DNA of 64,000 bases from Clostridium sp. Marseille-Q2269 (GTDB taxonomy: Bacteria > Bacillota > Clostridia > Clostridiales > Clostridiaceae): assembly GCF_943736985.1 (NCBI RefSeq), contig NZ_CALSFS010000018.1, forward strand, positions 1 to 64,000. The letters are read 5' to 3'. Positions 1 to 9,544 of the stretch are shown here, piece after piece. Within the stretch, counting starts at the first letter, position 1, and each line of letters starts with the position of its first letter. The translations under genes and the position numbers were made by a program. The notes beneath the pieces are model-generated. The model searched no databases. It worked only from the letters and a program-made list of their open reading frames with translations, and was not told the origin of the DNA.

Positions 1-18
1 GCATACTTTTTACCTCCT
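1..18 (-). promoter_or_regulatory. RBS and start codon of a gene leaving the left edge
   Basis: Read on the minus strand, AGGAGGT (12-18) is followed after 7 nt by ATG (2-4). A minus-strand gene therefore starts here and runs out of the window. Only its first codon is visible, so the product cannot be named. It is divergent from the alcohol dehydrogenase gene. Confidence 0.75.
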
Positions 19-127
19 GTGTTTATATTTGTATGGTAACTTTTATATAACACAGTGAGAGAAAGTATGCCATATTTATTTTTTGGTAGTTTTACCAATT
101 TAGATTTTTATTTTGCATAACTAAAGT

Positions 128-155
128 TATATAATAGTACATTAATGTTTGTCAA
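128..155 (-). promoter_or_regulatory. Probable promoter of the leftward gene
   Basis: On the minus strand TTGACA (150-155) is followed by a 16-nt spacer and TATATA (128-133). It points towards the gene starting at position 4. The assignment rests only on consensus match and orientation. Confidence 0.45.
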
Positions 156-292
156 GAAAATATAAACAAATAAGTATATAAAAGTAAAAGTGAAACTATT
201 ATTTATAATTCGACATAAAACTATAAGATAGTATTGTGTTATTAATATAATATTGGTATAATACAATAAAATAAGTTTATTTGAATCTTGTT

Positions 293-320
293 TTGATTGT
301 TATATTTAGATTGTTATAAT
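293..320 (+). promoter_or_regulatory. Probable promoter of the alcohol dehydrogenase gene
   Basis: TTGATT (293-298), a 16-nt spacer and TATAAT (315-320) lie about 80 nt before the alcohol dehydrogenase start. The 20-nt-spacer MerR-type arrangement seen at the other two promoters of this locus is not present here. This gene may therefore be controlled differently, or by read-through. Confidence 0.4.
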
Positions 321-400
321 TGTGGGTTAAATTTTATTTTAAAGTTAAAGAACAACTAATTCATTCATATCTTGATATTTTTTAATAGGAGAAAATGTAT

Positions 401-1543
401 ATGAAAGAATTTAGTATTAACACAAATGTGTATTTTGGAGAAGGGTCTTTAGATAGACTGAAAGAAATTAATAACAAAAGAGTACTAATTGTATGTGATA
501 AATTTATGAAAACTTCAGGTATGGCTTCCAAAGTGCAACAAAAACTTGTTGACTGTGAAGTAGCTATATATAGTGATATTGTACCTGATCCATCTGTAGA
601 AGTTATTGCAGCTGGTATTCAAAAGTTACAAAGTTGTAATGCTGAAATTATTGTAGCTCTTGGTGGAGGCTCATCAATTGATGGAGCTAAAGCTATAAAA
701 GATTATGCTAAAAAAATTACTGGAGGAACTTCTACTATAGAAGAGTTTTATGCTATACCTACTACAAGCGGTACAGGTTCTGAAGTAACTCAATATGCGG
801 TAATTACAAACAGACAAGAAGGATTAAAGTATGCACTTACAGATGAATCTCTTCTTCCAACAGTTGCTATTCTTGACCCTGAATTAGTAAAATCTGTACC
901 AAAAGCTATAACTGCTGATACAGGAATGGATGTAATAACACATGCTATGGAGGCTTATGTTGCAAAAGATGCTACTGATTTTTCAGATGCTCTTGCAGAA
1001 AAAGCTTTTACTTTAGCTTTTAGATTTTTACCACATGCTTATGTTGATGGAAATGATGTAGTGGCAAGAGAAAAACTTCACAATGCATCATGTCTTGCTG
1101 GTATGGCTTTTAATGCAGCTGGCCTTGGAATTACTCATAGTTTAGCTCATGCTATAGGAGGAAAATTACATATTTCTCATGGAAGAAGTAATGCAATGAT
1201 ACTTCCTTATGTAGTTGAATATAATGCTGATTTAAATAAACAGGGGTTTTGTGCCGAATACAGCCTAGCAGCTAAGAAATATCAAAGACTTGCCAAATTA
1301 TTAAAATTACATGCACCCAATGTAAATATTGGTGTTAATAATTTAATTAGAAGTATTGTAGAGCTTCAAAATAAATTGATGATTCCAACAACATTAAAAG
1401 AGCAAGGAGCTGATATGGCTCTAGCTGAAGCATCAAGAGAAGAAATTATTAATGCAGCTCTTAAGGATGTATGTACAACAGCAAATCCTAGAGAGACTTC
1501 AAGGGAAGAACTATCAAAAATTTTAGATAAAGTTTTTGGATAA
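401..1543 (+). CDS. cutO: Iron-containing (class III) alcohol dehydrogenase of the choline locus
   Basis: NAD(H)-dependent alcohol dehydrogenase that would reduce acetaldehyde to ethanol, regenerating NAD+ used by the acetaldehyde dehydrogenase. The 380-residue protein has the family length, the nucleotide-binding GGGSS...AK segment near residue 90, and the Asp/His iron-site region ([11 protein letters not shown], then SLAHAIGG and ISHGRSN). I prefer ATG 401 to the in-frame ATG at 395, because AGGAG (387-391) lies 9 nt before 401 but only 3 nt before 395. It lies upstream of the choline regulator with its own terminator, and such a dehydrogenase is common in cut loci. The family is certain; the cutO role is inferred from context. 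No clear N-terminal encapsulation helix is visible. Confidence 0.85.
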   Translation: MKEFSINTNVYFGEGSLDRLKEINNKRVLIVCDKFMKTSGMASKVQQKLVDCEVAIYSDIVPDPSVEVIAAGIQKLQSCNAEIIVALGGGSSIDGAKAIKDYAKKITGGTSTIEEFYAIPTTSGTGSEVTQYAVITNRQEGLKYALTDESLLPTVAILDPELVKSVPKAITADTGMDVITHAMEAYVAKDATDFSDALAEKAFTLAFRFLPHAYVDGNDVVAREKLHNASCLAGMAFNAAGLGITHSLAHAIGGKLHISHGRSNAMILPYVVEYNADLNKQGFCAEYSLAAKKYQRLAKLLKLHAPNVNIGVNNLIRSIVELQNKLMIPTTLKEQGADMALAEASREEIINAALKDVCTTANPRETSREELSKILDKVFG

Positions 1544-1563
1544 TTATATAAAATATTGCTTGT

Positions 1564-1592
1564 AAACCACTCATTACATGGGTGGTTTTTTT
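1564..1592 (+). terminator. Rho-independent terminator after the alcohol dehydrogenase
   Basis: AAACCAC (1564-1570) pairs with GTGGTTT (1582-1588), followed by a T run. It separates the alcohol dehydrogenase from the regulator gene. Confidence 0.85.
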
Positions 1593-1727
1593 GTGCGATT
1601 TTTCAGAAAAGTTGAAAAAGTTTGTTTAATAAAATATAATTTAAGTGTAATTTAAATTATAAAAATAGATGAAATTTGAGTGATTTTAAAATATAATTTA
1701 AAATATATAAAAAAGGGGGAGACTGAT

Positions 1728-2558
1728 GTGCAAGATGAACTATATTCAATAGGTAAAGTGGGAGAAATATGTAAAATAACCAAGAAAGCTTTGCGGTTTT
1801 ATGATGAAAAGGACATATTATCTCCTGATAAAGTCTCTGATGAAAGTGGGTATAGGTACTATAGTAAAAGAACTTTATTATCTGTGCCGGTAATAAAATA
1901 TTATAAACAAAGTGGATTTAAACTTGAAGAAATGAGGTGTTTTTTAAAGGGGACCACCTACGATTTTGTTCATAAAAGTTTTAGAAAAAAAATTGATGAA
2001 TTAAAAGAACTTGAGAAAGAGATAAATTTAAAAATAAGATCTGTGAAGGATTGGGACGACCTTATAGTTGAAGCTCAGATGGTAATTGAACATAATGCTT
2101 GCGATGTGGCTATAAAATATATAGACAATAGAAATTTAGTTTTTTTGGACCAAGATTTTGAATATGATTATATGGATTCTATAATTAATATAGAGTTCAC
2201 TAATTATATAGAGAGCATAAATAATGCCATAACGGGCCCTGTAATGATATGTTTCCCATGTTTTGAAGACAAAATCAGTGGTAAATGCAATAAAATGAGG
2301 ATAATGCAGGAGACCATATTAAAATGCAAAGAGGGGGAGTCTACTGAGTTTGGAGGATGGATGGCAGCTTCTTGTTATCACATAGGGAATCATGAAACAA
2401 TTAATGAAACATATAAAAAAATAAGAGATTGGACACGAAAGCATAATTATATGTGTGCCAATGAATCCTATGAAAGATATGTAACGGATTATTGGACAAC
2501 TAAAAACTCTGATAATTTTGTAACAGAAATTCTAGTTAAGGTTAGTAGGGAAAAATAA
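1728..2558 (+). CDS. MerR-family activator with GyrI-like effector domain (choline locus)
   Basis: Probable one-component activator of the choline genes. It has an N-terminal MerR winged helix (SIGKVGEICKITKKALRFYD, then SGYRYYS), a helical linker with a coiled-coil look around residues 80-110, and a C-terminal half resembling GyrI/BmrR small-molecule binding domains. The frame is open back to 1680, but GTG 1728 has GGGGGAG (1715-1721) 6 nt upstream, giving about 276 residues that begin just before the MerR fold. Two promoters downstream have the 20-bp spacer and dyad typical of MerR targets, and a dyad copy lies 25 nt after its own stop codon. Choline or a downstream metabolite as ligand is inference. 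Confidence 0.85.
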   Translation: MQDELYSIGKVGEICKITKKALRFYDEKDILSPDKVSDESGYRYYSKRTLLSVPVIKYYKQSGFKLEEMRCFLKGTTYDFVHKSFRKKIDELKELEKEINLKIRSVKDWDDLIVEAQMVIEHNACDVAIKYIDNRNLVFLDQDFEYDYMDSIINIEFTNYIESINNAITGPVMICFPCFEDKISGKCNKMRIMQETILKCKEGESTEFGGWMAASCYHIGNHETINETYKKIRDWTRKHNYMCANESYERYVTDYWTTKNSDNFVTEILVKVSREK

Positions 2559-2583
2559 TATAATTATGATAAAGAGGAAAACG

Positions 2584-2598
2584 TTAACCATAGGGTAA
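2584..2598 (+). promoter_or_regulatory. Auxiliary MerR-type dyad after the regulator gene
   Basis: TTAACC-ATA-GGGTAA resembles the operator cores at 2841 and 4602. No -35/-10 pair with a 19-20 nt spacer surrounds it. It lies 25 nt past the regulator stop codon and about 255 nt upstream of the permease promoter. Confidence 0.5.
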
Positions 2599-2737
2599 GA
2601 GTAGGGATGGTGGATAATACTCCATTTGTTAAAAAAATCAATATTTTTATATGAAAATAAAATACATTTATTTCAAAAAACTAAAATCATAGTAATGGTA
2701 GTTAAAATGAAAATATGGTTAATGCACTATAATGATG

Positions 2738-2786
2738 CACTTTTATCTTAATAAACAGTTTATTAAGATAAAAGTGTATTTTTTAT
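2738..2786 (+). terminator. Strong hairpin terminator after the regulator gene
   Basis: A perfect 18-bp stem (2738-2755 with 2759-2776) and CAG loop are followed by a T-rich tract. It ends the regulator transcript before the permease promoter. Confidence 0.9.
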
Positions 2787-2832
2787 TGTAGGACTATAAA
2801 TTGAAGTTTGAATATTCTAATAAAATATTTTA

Positions 2833-2864
2833 TTGACTCTTCCCCATAGGTAAGGGAATATAAT
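2833..2864 (+). promoter_or_regulatory. MerR-type promoter of the permease operon
   Basis: TTGACT (2833-2838) and TATAAT (2859-2864) are separated by 20 nt, too long for normal sigma-A use. The spacer CTTCCCCATAGGTAAGGGAA holds an imperfect dyad. This is the layout activated by MerR proteins through DNA distortion. The matching regulator gene lies immediately upstream. Confidence 0.8.
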
Positions 2865-3078
2865 CTAGTTGAGAATAAAATGCCTACAAGATACAAAGTG
2901 AAAAGGTGTTCAACAACTTACAAAATAGAATGTCCAAATTATAACAATCTCAAAATATATTAAACATATCTCTTACACCATATAATACATACAGACTGAA
3001 CCATATATATTATAAATTTTTATTTAATAATATAAATTTAAAAAATATTAATCGCACAAGCGAAAGGAGAATTAATTT

Positions 3079-4176
3079 ATGAGTGAAGTTTCAAAAGCAG
3101 TAAACTTAGACGCAATTGCTGCTAAAAAGAAATTATCAAGTAGTTTCTTGAAAAAGGGTATATCCCTAGGTTTATTTTCAGGACTTGCCTATGGATTATA
3201 TACGGCATTCCTAACTATGGGTATGACTAAAGGAGTTTGGGGCGACTGGTATGGTGCTAATACAGCTGGATTATCAGCATTTGTTGTAGCATATGTGCTT
3301 GCAGCTTTAGGTAATGCCATAAACGATACTTGTAGTGCTGTTTGGGCAATTTTGTATTCAATAGTTAAAGGTAAATTTGGAGATTTTCTAAGATGCATTA
3401 AGTCAAAACCAGGACGTATTATGATATTAGCAGCCCTTATAGGAGGCCCTATAGCTGGTACTGCTTATGTTATAGCTCTTCAAATGGCTGGTTCAATAGT
3501 TGTTCCAATATCAGCTCTTTGTCCTGCTATAGCTGCTATATTAGGTAGAATTTTATACAAACAAGAAGTAAACAAACGTATGGCTTTTGGTATTGCAGTG
3601 TGTGTATTTGCTAGTTTCTTAATTGGTAGTACAGGATTATCTGGTAAAGCTTCAACAAGTACTTTTGTTGGTATTTTAATAGCCCTTATTGCTGCTATTG
3701 GATGGGGATTTGAAGGTTGTGTAGCTGGATATGGTTCAGCAATGATTGATCCTGAAATTGGAATTTGCATTCGTCAAGTAACATCAGGTATAGCAAACTT
3801 ATTTATATTAGTTCCAATTTTCGGAATTATGGCTGGTGGAGTTCACATTTCTACTAACCTTGCTATACAAGCATTCACAAGTACTCCTGCAATGGCTTGG
3901 TTCGCTGTAAGTGGTTTCTTATCATTTATTACATTTATGACATGGTATGCTGGAAACAGTATGTGCGGAGCTGGACTTGGTACTGCTTGTAACGGTACAT
4001 ACTCATTCTTTGGTCCATTATTCTGCTTATTATTATTAGGTGTGTATGGTGGAATGGATGGATGGTCTTTACCTTCTGTTGCTTGGATCGGAGCTGTAAT
4101 AATGATGTTTGGTATTCTTACAATATCTATGAATCCACTAGATTTATTCAGAAAAAAGAACGCGGAGGTAGAATAG
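3079..4176 (+). CDS. DMT-superfamily (EamA-like) permease of the choline locus
   Basis: Integral membrane protein of 365 residues with about ten hydrophobic segments, arranged as two similar halves (GISLGLFSGLAYGLYTAFL and, later, TSTFVGILIALIAAIGWGFE), as expected of drug/metabolite transporters. It starts after AAAGGAG and has its own MerR-type promoter with the same operator as the BMC operon. It probably moves the substrate choline or the product trimethylamine; the sequence does not decide between them. The 87-residue gene begins at the next base after its stop and is surely cotranscribed. I do not recognise a more specific family name. Confidence 0.75.
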   Translation: MSEVSKAVNLDAIAAKKKLSSSFLKKGISLGLFSGLAYGLYTAFLTMGMTKGVWGDWYGANTAGLSAFVVAYVLAALGNAINDTCSAVWAILYSIVKGKFGDFLRCIKSKPGRIMILAALIGGPIAGTAYVIALQMAGSIVVPISALCPAIAAILGRILYKQEVNKRMAFGIAVCVFASFLIGSTGLSGKASTSTFVGILIALIAAIGWGFEGCVAGYGSAMIDPEIGICIRQVTSGIANLFILVPIFGIMAGGVHISTNLAIQAFTSTPAMAWFAVSGFLSFITFMTWYAGNSMCGAGLGTACNGTYSFFGPLFCLLLLGVYGGMDGWSLPSVAWIGAVIMMFGILTISMNPLDLFRKKNAEVE

Positions 4177-4440
4177 ATGAAGCCACTTAACTATGCGATT
4201 TTAAAATATTTTACTACAGTTGATGAAGCTTGTGCAGATGATGTTATAGAAGCATTAAAAGGGAAATATGGAAATTTCAAAGCCTTAAGAAAACATGCTG
4301 TAATTAACGCATTAATGACAGCAGAAGCAAATGGTCTTATTGAAGAAACAAGATTTGAACTAGATAAAAATAAAGAGTTAGTAGTTTACTATCATGCACA
4401 TGAAGAAGGAGCTGCTACAATAAATAAATATATTGATTAA
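4177..4440 (+). CDS. Small protein of unknown function coupled to the permease
   Basis: An 87-residue soluble protein whose ATG directly abuts the permease stop codon, so translation is likely coupled (GGAGGT lies in the permease end). The pattern of helices followed by a probable beta wing (ALMTAEANGLIEETRFEL, then NKELVVYYHAH) suggests a winged-helix-like fold, but this is only an impression. It may regulate or assist the permease. No known function is recognised. Confidence 0.65.
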   Translation: MKPLNYAILKYFTTVDEACADDVIEALKGKYGNFKALRKHAVINALMTAEANGLIEETRFELDKNKELVVYYHAHEEGAATINKYID

Positions 4441-4449
4441 TTTTTAACA

Positions 4450-4464
4450 TTACCCATGGGGTAA
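4450..4464 (+). promoter_or_regulatory. Auxiliary MerR-type dyad before the BMC promoter
   Basis: TTACCC-ATG-GGGTAA is a perfect dyad in its arms and matches the core at 4603-4617. It lies 10 nt after the 87-residue gene and about 150 nt upstream of the main promoter, without its own long-spacer promoter. Confidence 0.6.
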
Positions 4465-4595
4465 CATTTATACAAAAATAAATGTGGTATATTTATATAA
4501 AATCATTATTCTAAACAAATGTTGGAGCTTAGTTTTAATCTAAATGACATAGTTTACAATGAAATTATTTAATGAACTTTATTGTAATAAATATA

Positions 4596-4627
4596 TTGAC
4601 TTTACCCCAAAGGGTAAGGCGTATAAT
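4596..4627 (+). promoter_or_regulatory. MerR-type promoter of the main choline BMC operon
   Basis: TTGACT (4596-4601) and TATAAT (4622-4627) have a 20-nt spacer, TTACCCCAAAGGGTAAGGCG, containing the dyad TTACCC-CAAA-GGGTAA. It has the same -35, -10, spacing and operator core as the promoter at 2833. The first operon gene starts about 110 nt downstream. Confidence 0.88.
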
Positions 4628-4738
4628 GGGCATATAATAGCAAATGAAAAATGTATGCAAACATATACATAATGATAAAAAATTATGTAATTAAATAAAA
4701 AAATATACTGAGCTAAAATAAGGGAGGAGGAATTAAAA

Positions 4739-5035
4739 GTGAGATATTATGGAGATGAGGCCTTAGGTCTTGTAGAAACAATTGGATTAGTTCCTGCACT
4801 TGAGGCTGCAGATAAAATGCTTAAAGCAGCTAATGTTGAATTGATTTCATATGAAAACATTGGTTCAACACTTGTAACAATTATGGTAAAAGGTGATGTT
4901 GGTGCAGTAAGATCTGCTGTAGAAGCAGGTGCTGAAGCAGCAGCTGCTATTGGTAAATTAACAGCACACAATGTTATGCCACGTCCTATTAGAGAAGTTG
5001 GAGATATTGTGTCAGTACACGATATCGACTCATAA
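4739..5035 (+). CDS. BMC-domain hexameric shell protein (BMC-H)
   Basis: A 98-residue single BMC-domain shell protein forming hexameric facet tiles. It shows the canonical EALGLVETIGLVPALEAAD start, the central GDVGAVRSAVEAG segment and the terminal MPRP motif. The start is GTG with GGGAGGAGG just upstream. It is the first gene of the operon, consistent with shell proteins being needed in the largest amount. Confidence 0.95.
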   Translation: MRYYGDEALGLVETIGLVPALEAADKMLKAANVELISYENIGSTLVTIMVKGDVGAVRSAVEAGAEAAAAIGKLTAHNVMPRPIREVGDIVSVHDIDS

Positions 5036-5055
5036 AAAGAAAGGAATTGGTACAT

Positions 5056-5364
5056 ATGTCAAGATATGAAGCTATAGGATTAATTGAAACTTTTGGTCTA
5101 GTTTTTGCTTTAGAAGCAGCAGACGCTATGTGCAAATCAGCAGACGTTGAACTAATAGGATATGAAAATGTTGCATCAGGTTATATATCTGTATTAGTTC
5201 GTGGTGATGTTGGTGCTTGTAAAACAGCAGTAGATGCTGGTGTTGCAGCAGTTAATGCAATGGAAGGTGGAAACCTTTATAGTTCAATAGTTATACCAAG
5301 ACCACATCAAGATCTTGAAAAAATAATAAAAAGATATGCTATTGAACCTCCTATAACAGAATAG
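5056..5364 (+). CDS. BMC-domain hexameric shell protein (BMC-H)
   Basis: Second BMC-H tile, 102 residues (AIGLIETFGLVFALEAAD, GDVGACKTAVDAG, VIPRPH). ATG 5056 has AAAGGA about 10 nt upstream; an upstream in-frame TTG at 5047 would touch the RBS and is unlikely. Several Cys residues not seen in the first paralogue (residues near 29 and 59) might tune the pore or packing, which is speculative. It follows the first shell gene by 20 nt. Confidence 0.95.
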   Translation: MSRYEAIGLIETFGLVFALEAADAMCKSADVELIGYENVASGYISVLVRGDVGACKTAVDAGVAAVNAMEGGNLYSSIVIPRPHQDLEKIIKRYAIEPPITE

Positions 5365-5402
5365 GAAAATAAAATTTTTTCTAAGAAAAAGGAGAGAGAA
5401 AA

Positions 5403-6896
5403 ATGAATATTATAGATAATGATTTACTCTCCATGCAGGAAGCCAGAATTCTTGTTGAAAATGCTCGTGAGGCCCAAAAGCAATTAGCAGCATTCCCACA
5501 AGAAAAACTTGATGAGATAGTTGCACGTATGACTGAGGAAGTTGAAAAACATCTGAAGGAACTTGCAAAGATATCTAATGAAGAAACAGAATATGGAAAA
5601 TGGCAAGATAAATACATTAAAAATCAATTTGTATGCAAATATTTAAAAAATAGACTTAAAGGTATGAAGTGTGTAGGTATTATTAATGAAGATAAAGATA
5701 AAAAGACAATGGATGTTGGAGTACCAATGGGTGTTGTTATAGCATTCTGTCCATCCACTAGTCCAGTATCTATAACTATATATAAGGCATTAATTGCAAT
5801 TAAATCAGGAAATGCAATTGTGTTTTCACCTCATCCAAAAGCTAAAGAAGCCATTTGCAAAACACTTGATATTTTGATTAAAGCTGCAGAAGGTGTAGGA
5901 CTTCCAGAAGGGGCTCTTGCATATCTACACATAGTAACCAAAAGCGGTTCATTAGAACTTATGAATCATAAGGATACTTCTCTTATAATGAATACAGGGG
6001 TTGCAGAAATGCTTGATTCAGCTTACAAATCTGGGAAACCAGTAATTTATGGTGGTAATGGAAATGGCCCAGCCTTCATAGAGCGTACAGCTGATATACC
6101 TAAGGCGGCTAAAGATATTATTTATAGCAAGAGCTTTGATTATGGAGTTGTATCTGCAGCAGAACAATCAGTTGTTGTTGATAGCTGTATAGCTGCTGAA
6201 GCAAAACAAGAGCTTATAAAAAATGGTGGATACTTTATGACAAAAGAAGAAGCTATAAAGTTGGGAGCAATATTTTTTAATAAAGATGGAAGTCTTGATT
6301 TAGAGATTATTGGTGCATCAGCACAATCTTTAGCTAAAAGAGCTGGCTTTAGTATTCCAGAGGATATAAAAGTTCTTATTTCAGAGCAAAAATATGTTTC
6401 TAAAGATAACCCTTATTCAAGAGAAAAACTTTGTCCTGTTTTAGCATTTTATATAGAAGAGGATTGGATGCATGCTTGTGAAAAGTGTATAGAATTGTTA
6501 CTTAGTGAACGATTAGGACATACCCTTATCATACATTCCAAGGACGAAGAAGTTATCAAGCAATTTGCATTAAAGAAACCAGTTGGAAGAATACTTGTTA
6601 ATACTCCAGGAACTTTTGGAAGTATGGGAGCAACTACAAATTTGTTTCCTTCAATGACTTTAGGTAGCGGGTCTGCAGGTCAAGGAATGACTTCAGATAA
6701 TGTTTCACCTGAGAATTTGATATATATTCGTAAAGTTGGATATGGAGTCAGAAGTGTAGATGAAATTATTGAAATAGTAAAATCTAAAGATGATTCTGAT
6801 TGTAGAGTTTCAAATGACAAATCAAATGGAAAAGAAATAGATAACTATAAGTTATTAGAAAGTGTTTTAAAGAAAGTCCTAGCGGACTTAAAATAA
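5403..6896 (+). CDS. cutB: Aldehyde dehydrogenase-family protein with catalytic Cys replaced by Ser
   Basis: Homologue of CoA-acylating acetaldehyde dehydrogenase (EutE/PduP family), 497 residues, adjacent to cutC as CutB is in known cut loci. Compared with the paralogue at 15048, the active-site segment GTICASEQS becomes GVVSAAEQS: residue 251 is Ser (TCT at 6153-6155) where the paralogue has Cys251. The first helix (DNDLLSMQEARILVENAREA) and C-terminal amphipathic tail (NYKLLESVLKKVLADLK) resemble BMC targeting peptides. It may be structural, a partner of CutF or CutC, or have altered chemistry. Membership of the family is certain; loss of thioester chemistry is inferred from the residue. 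Confidence 0.9.
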   Translation: MNIIDNDLLSMQEARILVENAREAQKQLAAFPQEKLDEIVARMTEEVEKHLKELAKISNEETEYGKWQDKYIKNQFVCKYLKNRLKGMKCVGIINEDKDKKTMDVGVPMGVVIAFCPSTSPVSITIYKALIAIKSGNAIVFSPHPKAKEAICKTLDILIKAAEGVGLPEGALAYLHIVTKSGSLELMNHKDTSLIMNTGVAEMLDSAYKSGKPVIYGGNGNGPAFIERTADIPKAAKDIIYSKSFDYGVVSAAEQSVVVDSCIAAEAKQELIKNGGYFMTKEEAIKLGAIFFNKDGSLDLEIIGASAQSLAKRAGFSIPEDIKVLISEQKYVSKDNPYSREKLCPVLAFYIEEDWMHACEKCIELLLSERLGHTLIIHSKDEEVIKQFALKKPVGRILVNTPGTFGSMGATTNLFPSMTLGSGSAGQGMTSDNVSPENLIYIRKVGYGVRSVDEIIEIVKSKDDSDCRVSNDKSNGKEIDNYKLLESVLKKVLADLK

Positions 6897-6946
6897 AAAA
6901 ATCATATTTAACATATGAAATACATTAGAGAATGTGGGGGAAAAAA

Positions 6947-9487
6947 TTGGATATTCGTGAATTTTCAAATAAATTTATGGAAGCTACTAAAAATATGTCT
7001 GATGAAGAACGTGCTAGTTTAATGAAGATGTTTTCTAGTGTTTCTAATGAAATAACAAAAGAAGAATCAGCTACTTGCACTGTTGCAGGTGACAATAATG
7101 GTGAAATTCCAGATGGAATAACAGAACGTTTAGTTAAGTTAAAGGAAACTTACCTAAAACATGTTCCAACAATAACAACTCATAGAGCAAGAGCTATTAC
7201 TAAAATAGCAAAAGAAAATCCCGGTACTCCTAAATCAGTTTTACGTGGTAAATGTTTTAAACATTGTTGCGAAACTGCACCACTTGTAATTCAAGATAAC
7301 GAACTTATAGTTGGAGCTCCAAATGGACAACCTCGTGCAGGTGCATTTTCTCCTGATATAGCATGGAGATGGATGGTTGATGAAATTGATACAATAGGAA
7401 ATCGTCCACAAGATCCATTCTATATATCAGAAGAAGATAAGAAAATTATGCGTGAAGAGTTATTCCCATTCTGGAAAGGTAAATCAGTTGATGAATACTG
7501 CGAAGATCAGTATCGTGAAGCTGGAGTATGGGAACTTTCAGGAGAATCTTTTGTTTCTGATTGTTCATACCATGCAGTAAATGGTGGAGGAGACTCTAAC
7601 CCTGGATATGATGTTATATTAATGCAAAAAGGTATGCTTGATATAAAGAGAGAATCAGAAGAAAAATTAGCTTCACTTAACTATGAAAATCCAGGAGATA
7701 TAGATAAAATATATTTCTACAAATCATTAATTGACACTGCTGAAGGTGTTATGATATATGCTAAACGTATGTCAGATTATGCTGCGGAATTAGCATCAAA
7801 AGAAACTAACCCTAAGCGTAAAGCTGAACTTCAAAAGATTTCTGAAATAAACGCTAGAGTTCCAGCGCATAAACCAAGTACTTATTGGGAAGCAATTCAA
7901 TCAGTTTGGACTATAGAATCATTACTTGTAGTTGAAGAAAATCAAACAGGTATGTCTATAGGACGTGTTGACCAATACATGTACCCATTCTACAAAGCTG
8001 ATATTGAATCAGGACGTATGACTGATTTTGAAGCATTTGAATTATCAGGTTGTATGCTTATAAAAATGTCTGAAATGATGTGGATAACAAGCGAAGGTGG
8101 TTCTAAATTCTTTGCAGGTTATCAACCATTTGTAAACATGTGCCTAGGCGGGGTTACTAGAGACGGTCGTGATGCTACAAATGAATTGACATACTTATTA
8201 ATGGATGCAGTTCGTCACGTTAAAATATACCAACCATCTTTAGCTTGTCGTATACACAAAGCATCACCACAAAAATATCTTAAAAAGATAGTTGACGTTA
8301 TTCGTGCAGGTATGGGATTCCCAGCATGCCATTTTGATGATGTTCATATAAAGATCATGCTTGCAAAAGGTGTTTCTATAGAAGACGCAAGAGATTATTG
8401 CTTAATGGGTTGTGTTGAACCTCAAAAATCAGGAAGATTATACCAATGGACTTCTACAGGCTATACACAATGGCCTATATGTATAGAGCTTACTCTTAAC
8501 CATGGTGTACCATTATGGTATGGTAAGCAAGTATGCCCAGATATGGGAGGATTAAGTCAATACAAAACTTATGAACAATTTGAAGAAGCTGTTAAAGAAC
8601 AAATCAAATACATCACTAAATGGACAAGCGTTGCTACAGTAATTTCTCAACGTGTTCACAGAGAACTTGCACCAAAACCACTTATGTCTATGATGTATGA
8701 AGGTTGTATGGAAAATGGTAAAGGTGTAGAAGCTGGTGGAGCTATGTATAACTTCGGACCTGGAGTTGTATGGAGTGGTCTAGCTACTTATACAGATTCT
8801 ATGGCAGCTATAAAGAAATTAGTATTTGAAGACAAAAAATATACATTAGAACAAATCAATGAAGCTTTAAAAGCTGATTTTGTTGGATATGAGCAATTAA
8901 GAAAAGATTGTTTAGATGCACCTAAGTATGGTAACGATGATGATTATGCAGATTATATTGCTGCTGATTTAATCAACTTTACAGAACATGAACATCGTAA
9001 ATATAAAACATTATATTCAGTACTTAGCCATGGTACTCTATCAATCTCAAACAACACTCCATTTGGACAATTAACTGGAGCTACAGCAAACGGACGTAAA
9101 GCATGGTTACCTTTATCAGATGGTATAAGTCCATCACAAGGATCTGACTATAAAGGACCAACTGCTATAATAAAATCTGTTTCAAAAATGGCTTGTGAAA
9201 ACATGAATATAGGTATGGTTCACAACTTTAAGTTAATATCTGGTCTTCTTGATACACCAGAAGGTGAACAAGGAATCATTACATTATTACGTAGTGCTTG
9301 TGCCCTTCAACTTGGAGAAGTACAATTTAACTACTTAGATAACAAGACTTTAATAGAAGCTCAAAAACACCCAGAGCAATACCGTGACTTAATAGTTCGT
9401 GTTGCTGGATACAGTGCATTCTTTGTTGAGTTATGTAAAGATGTTCAAGATGAAATCATAAGTAGAACTATGCTTACACATTTTTAA
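6947..9487 (+). CDS. cutC: Choline trimethylamine-lyase (glycyl radical enzyme)
   Basis: Cleaves choline to trimethylamine and acetaldehyde inside the BMC. I choose TTG 6947, preceded by GGGGGA, instead of ATG 6932, which overlaps that RBS. This gives 846 residues starting [16 protein letters not shown], matching the length and N-terminus I recall for Desulfovibrio alaskensis CutC. In this numbering the key residues fall exactly where known: Tyr208 and Asp216 ([12 protein letters not shown]), thiyl Cys489 and Glu491 (GCVEPQ), Thr502, Tyr506, and glycyl radical Gly821 (RVAGYSAFF). The short form lacks the N-terminal extension of enterobacterial type II CutC. Oxygen sensitivity and need for CutD follow from the family. 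Confidence 0.97.
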   Translation: MDIREFSNKFMEATKNMSDEERASLMKMFSSVSNEITKEESATCTVAGDNNGEIPDGITERLVKLKETYLKHVPTITTHRARAITKIAKENPGTPKSVLRGKCFKHCCETAPLVIQDNELIVGAPNGQPRAGAFSPDIAWRWMVDEIDTIGNRPQDPFYISEEDKKIMREELFPFWKGKSVDEYCEDQYREAGVWELSGESFVSDCSYHAVNGGGDSNPGYDVILMQKGMLDIKRESEEKLASLNYENPGDIDKIYFYKSLIDTAEGVMIYAKRMSDYAAELASKETNPKRKAELQKISEINARVPAHKPSTYWEAIQSVWTIESLLVVEENQTGMSIGRVDQYMYPFYKADIESGRMTDFEAFELSGCMLIKMSEMMWITSEGGSKFFAGYQPFVNMCLGGVTRDGRDATNELTYLLMDAVRHVKIYQPSLACRIHKASPQKYLKKIVDVIRAGMGFPACHFDDVHIKIMLAKGVSIEDARDYCLMGCVEPQKSGRLYQWTSTGYTQWPICIELTLNHGVPLWYGKQVCPDMGGLSQYKTYEQFEEAVKEQIKYITKWTSVATVISQRVHRELAPKPLMSMMYEGCMENGKGVEAGGAMYNFGPGVVWSGLATYTDSMAAIKKLVFEDKKYTLEQINEALKADFVGYEQLRKDCLDAPKYGNDDDYADYIAADLINFTEHEHRKYKTLYSVLSHGTLSISNNTPFGQLTGATANGRKAWLPLSDGISPSQGSDYKGPTAIIKSVSKMACENMNIGMVHNFKLISGLLDTPEGEQGIITLLRSACALQLGEVQFNYLDNKTLIEAQKHPEQYRDLIVRVAGYSAFFVELCKDVQDEIISRTMLTHF

Positions 9488-9544
9488 TAAAAATTTCATA
9501 GAAAATATATAACTTAAGTCCCTTTAAAATAATTTATATAAAGA

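Noticed and set aside
5381-5617. Minus-strand frame opposite the start of the first aldehyde dehydrogenase
   Set aside because: No RBS, Ser/Phe-biased composition typical of an antisense shadow.
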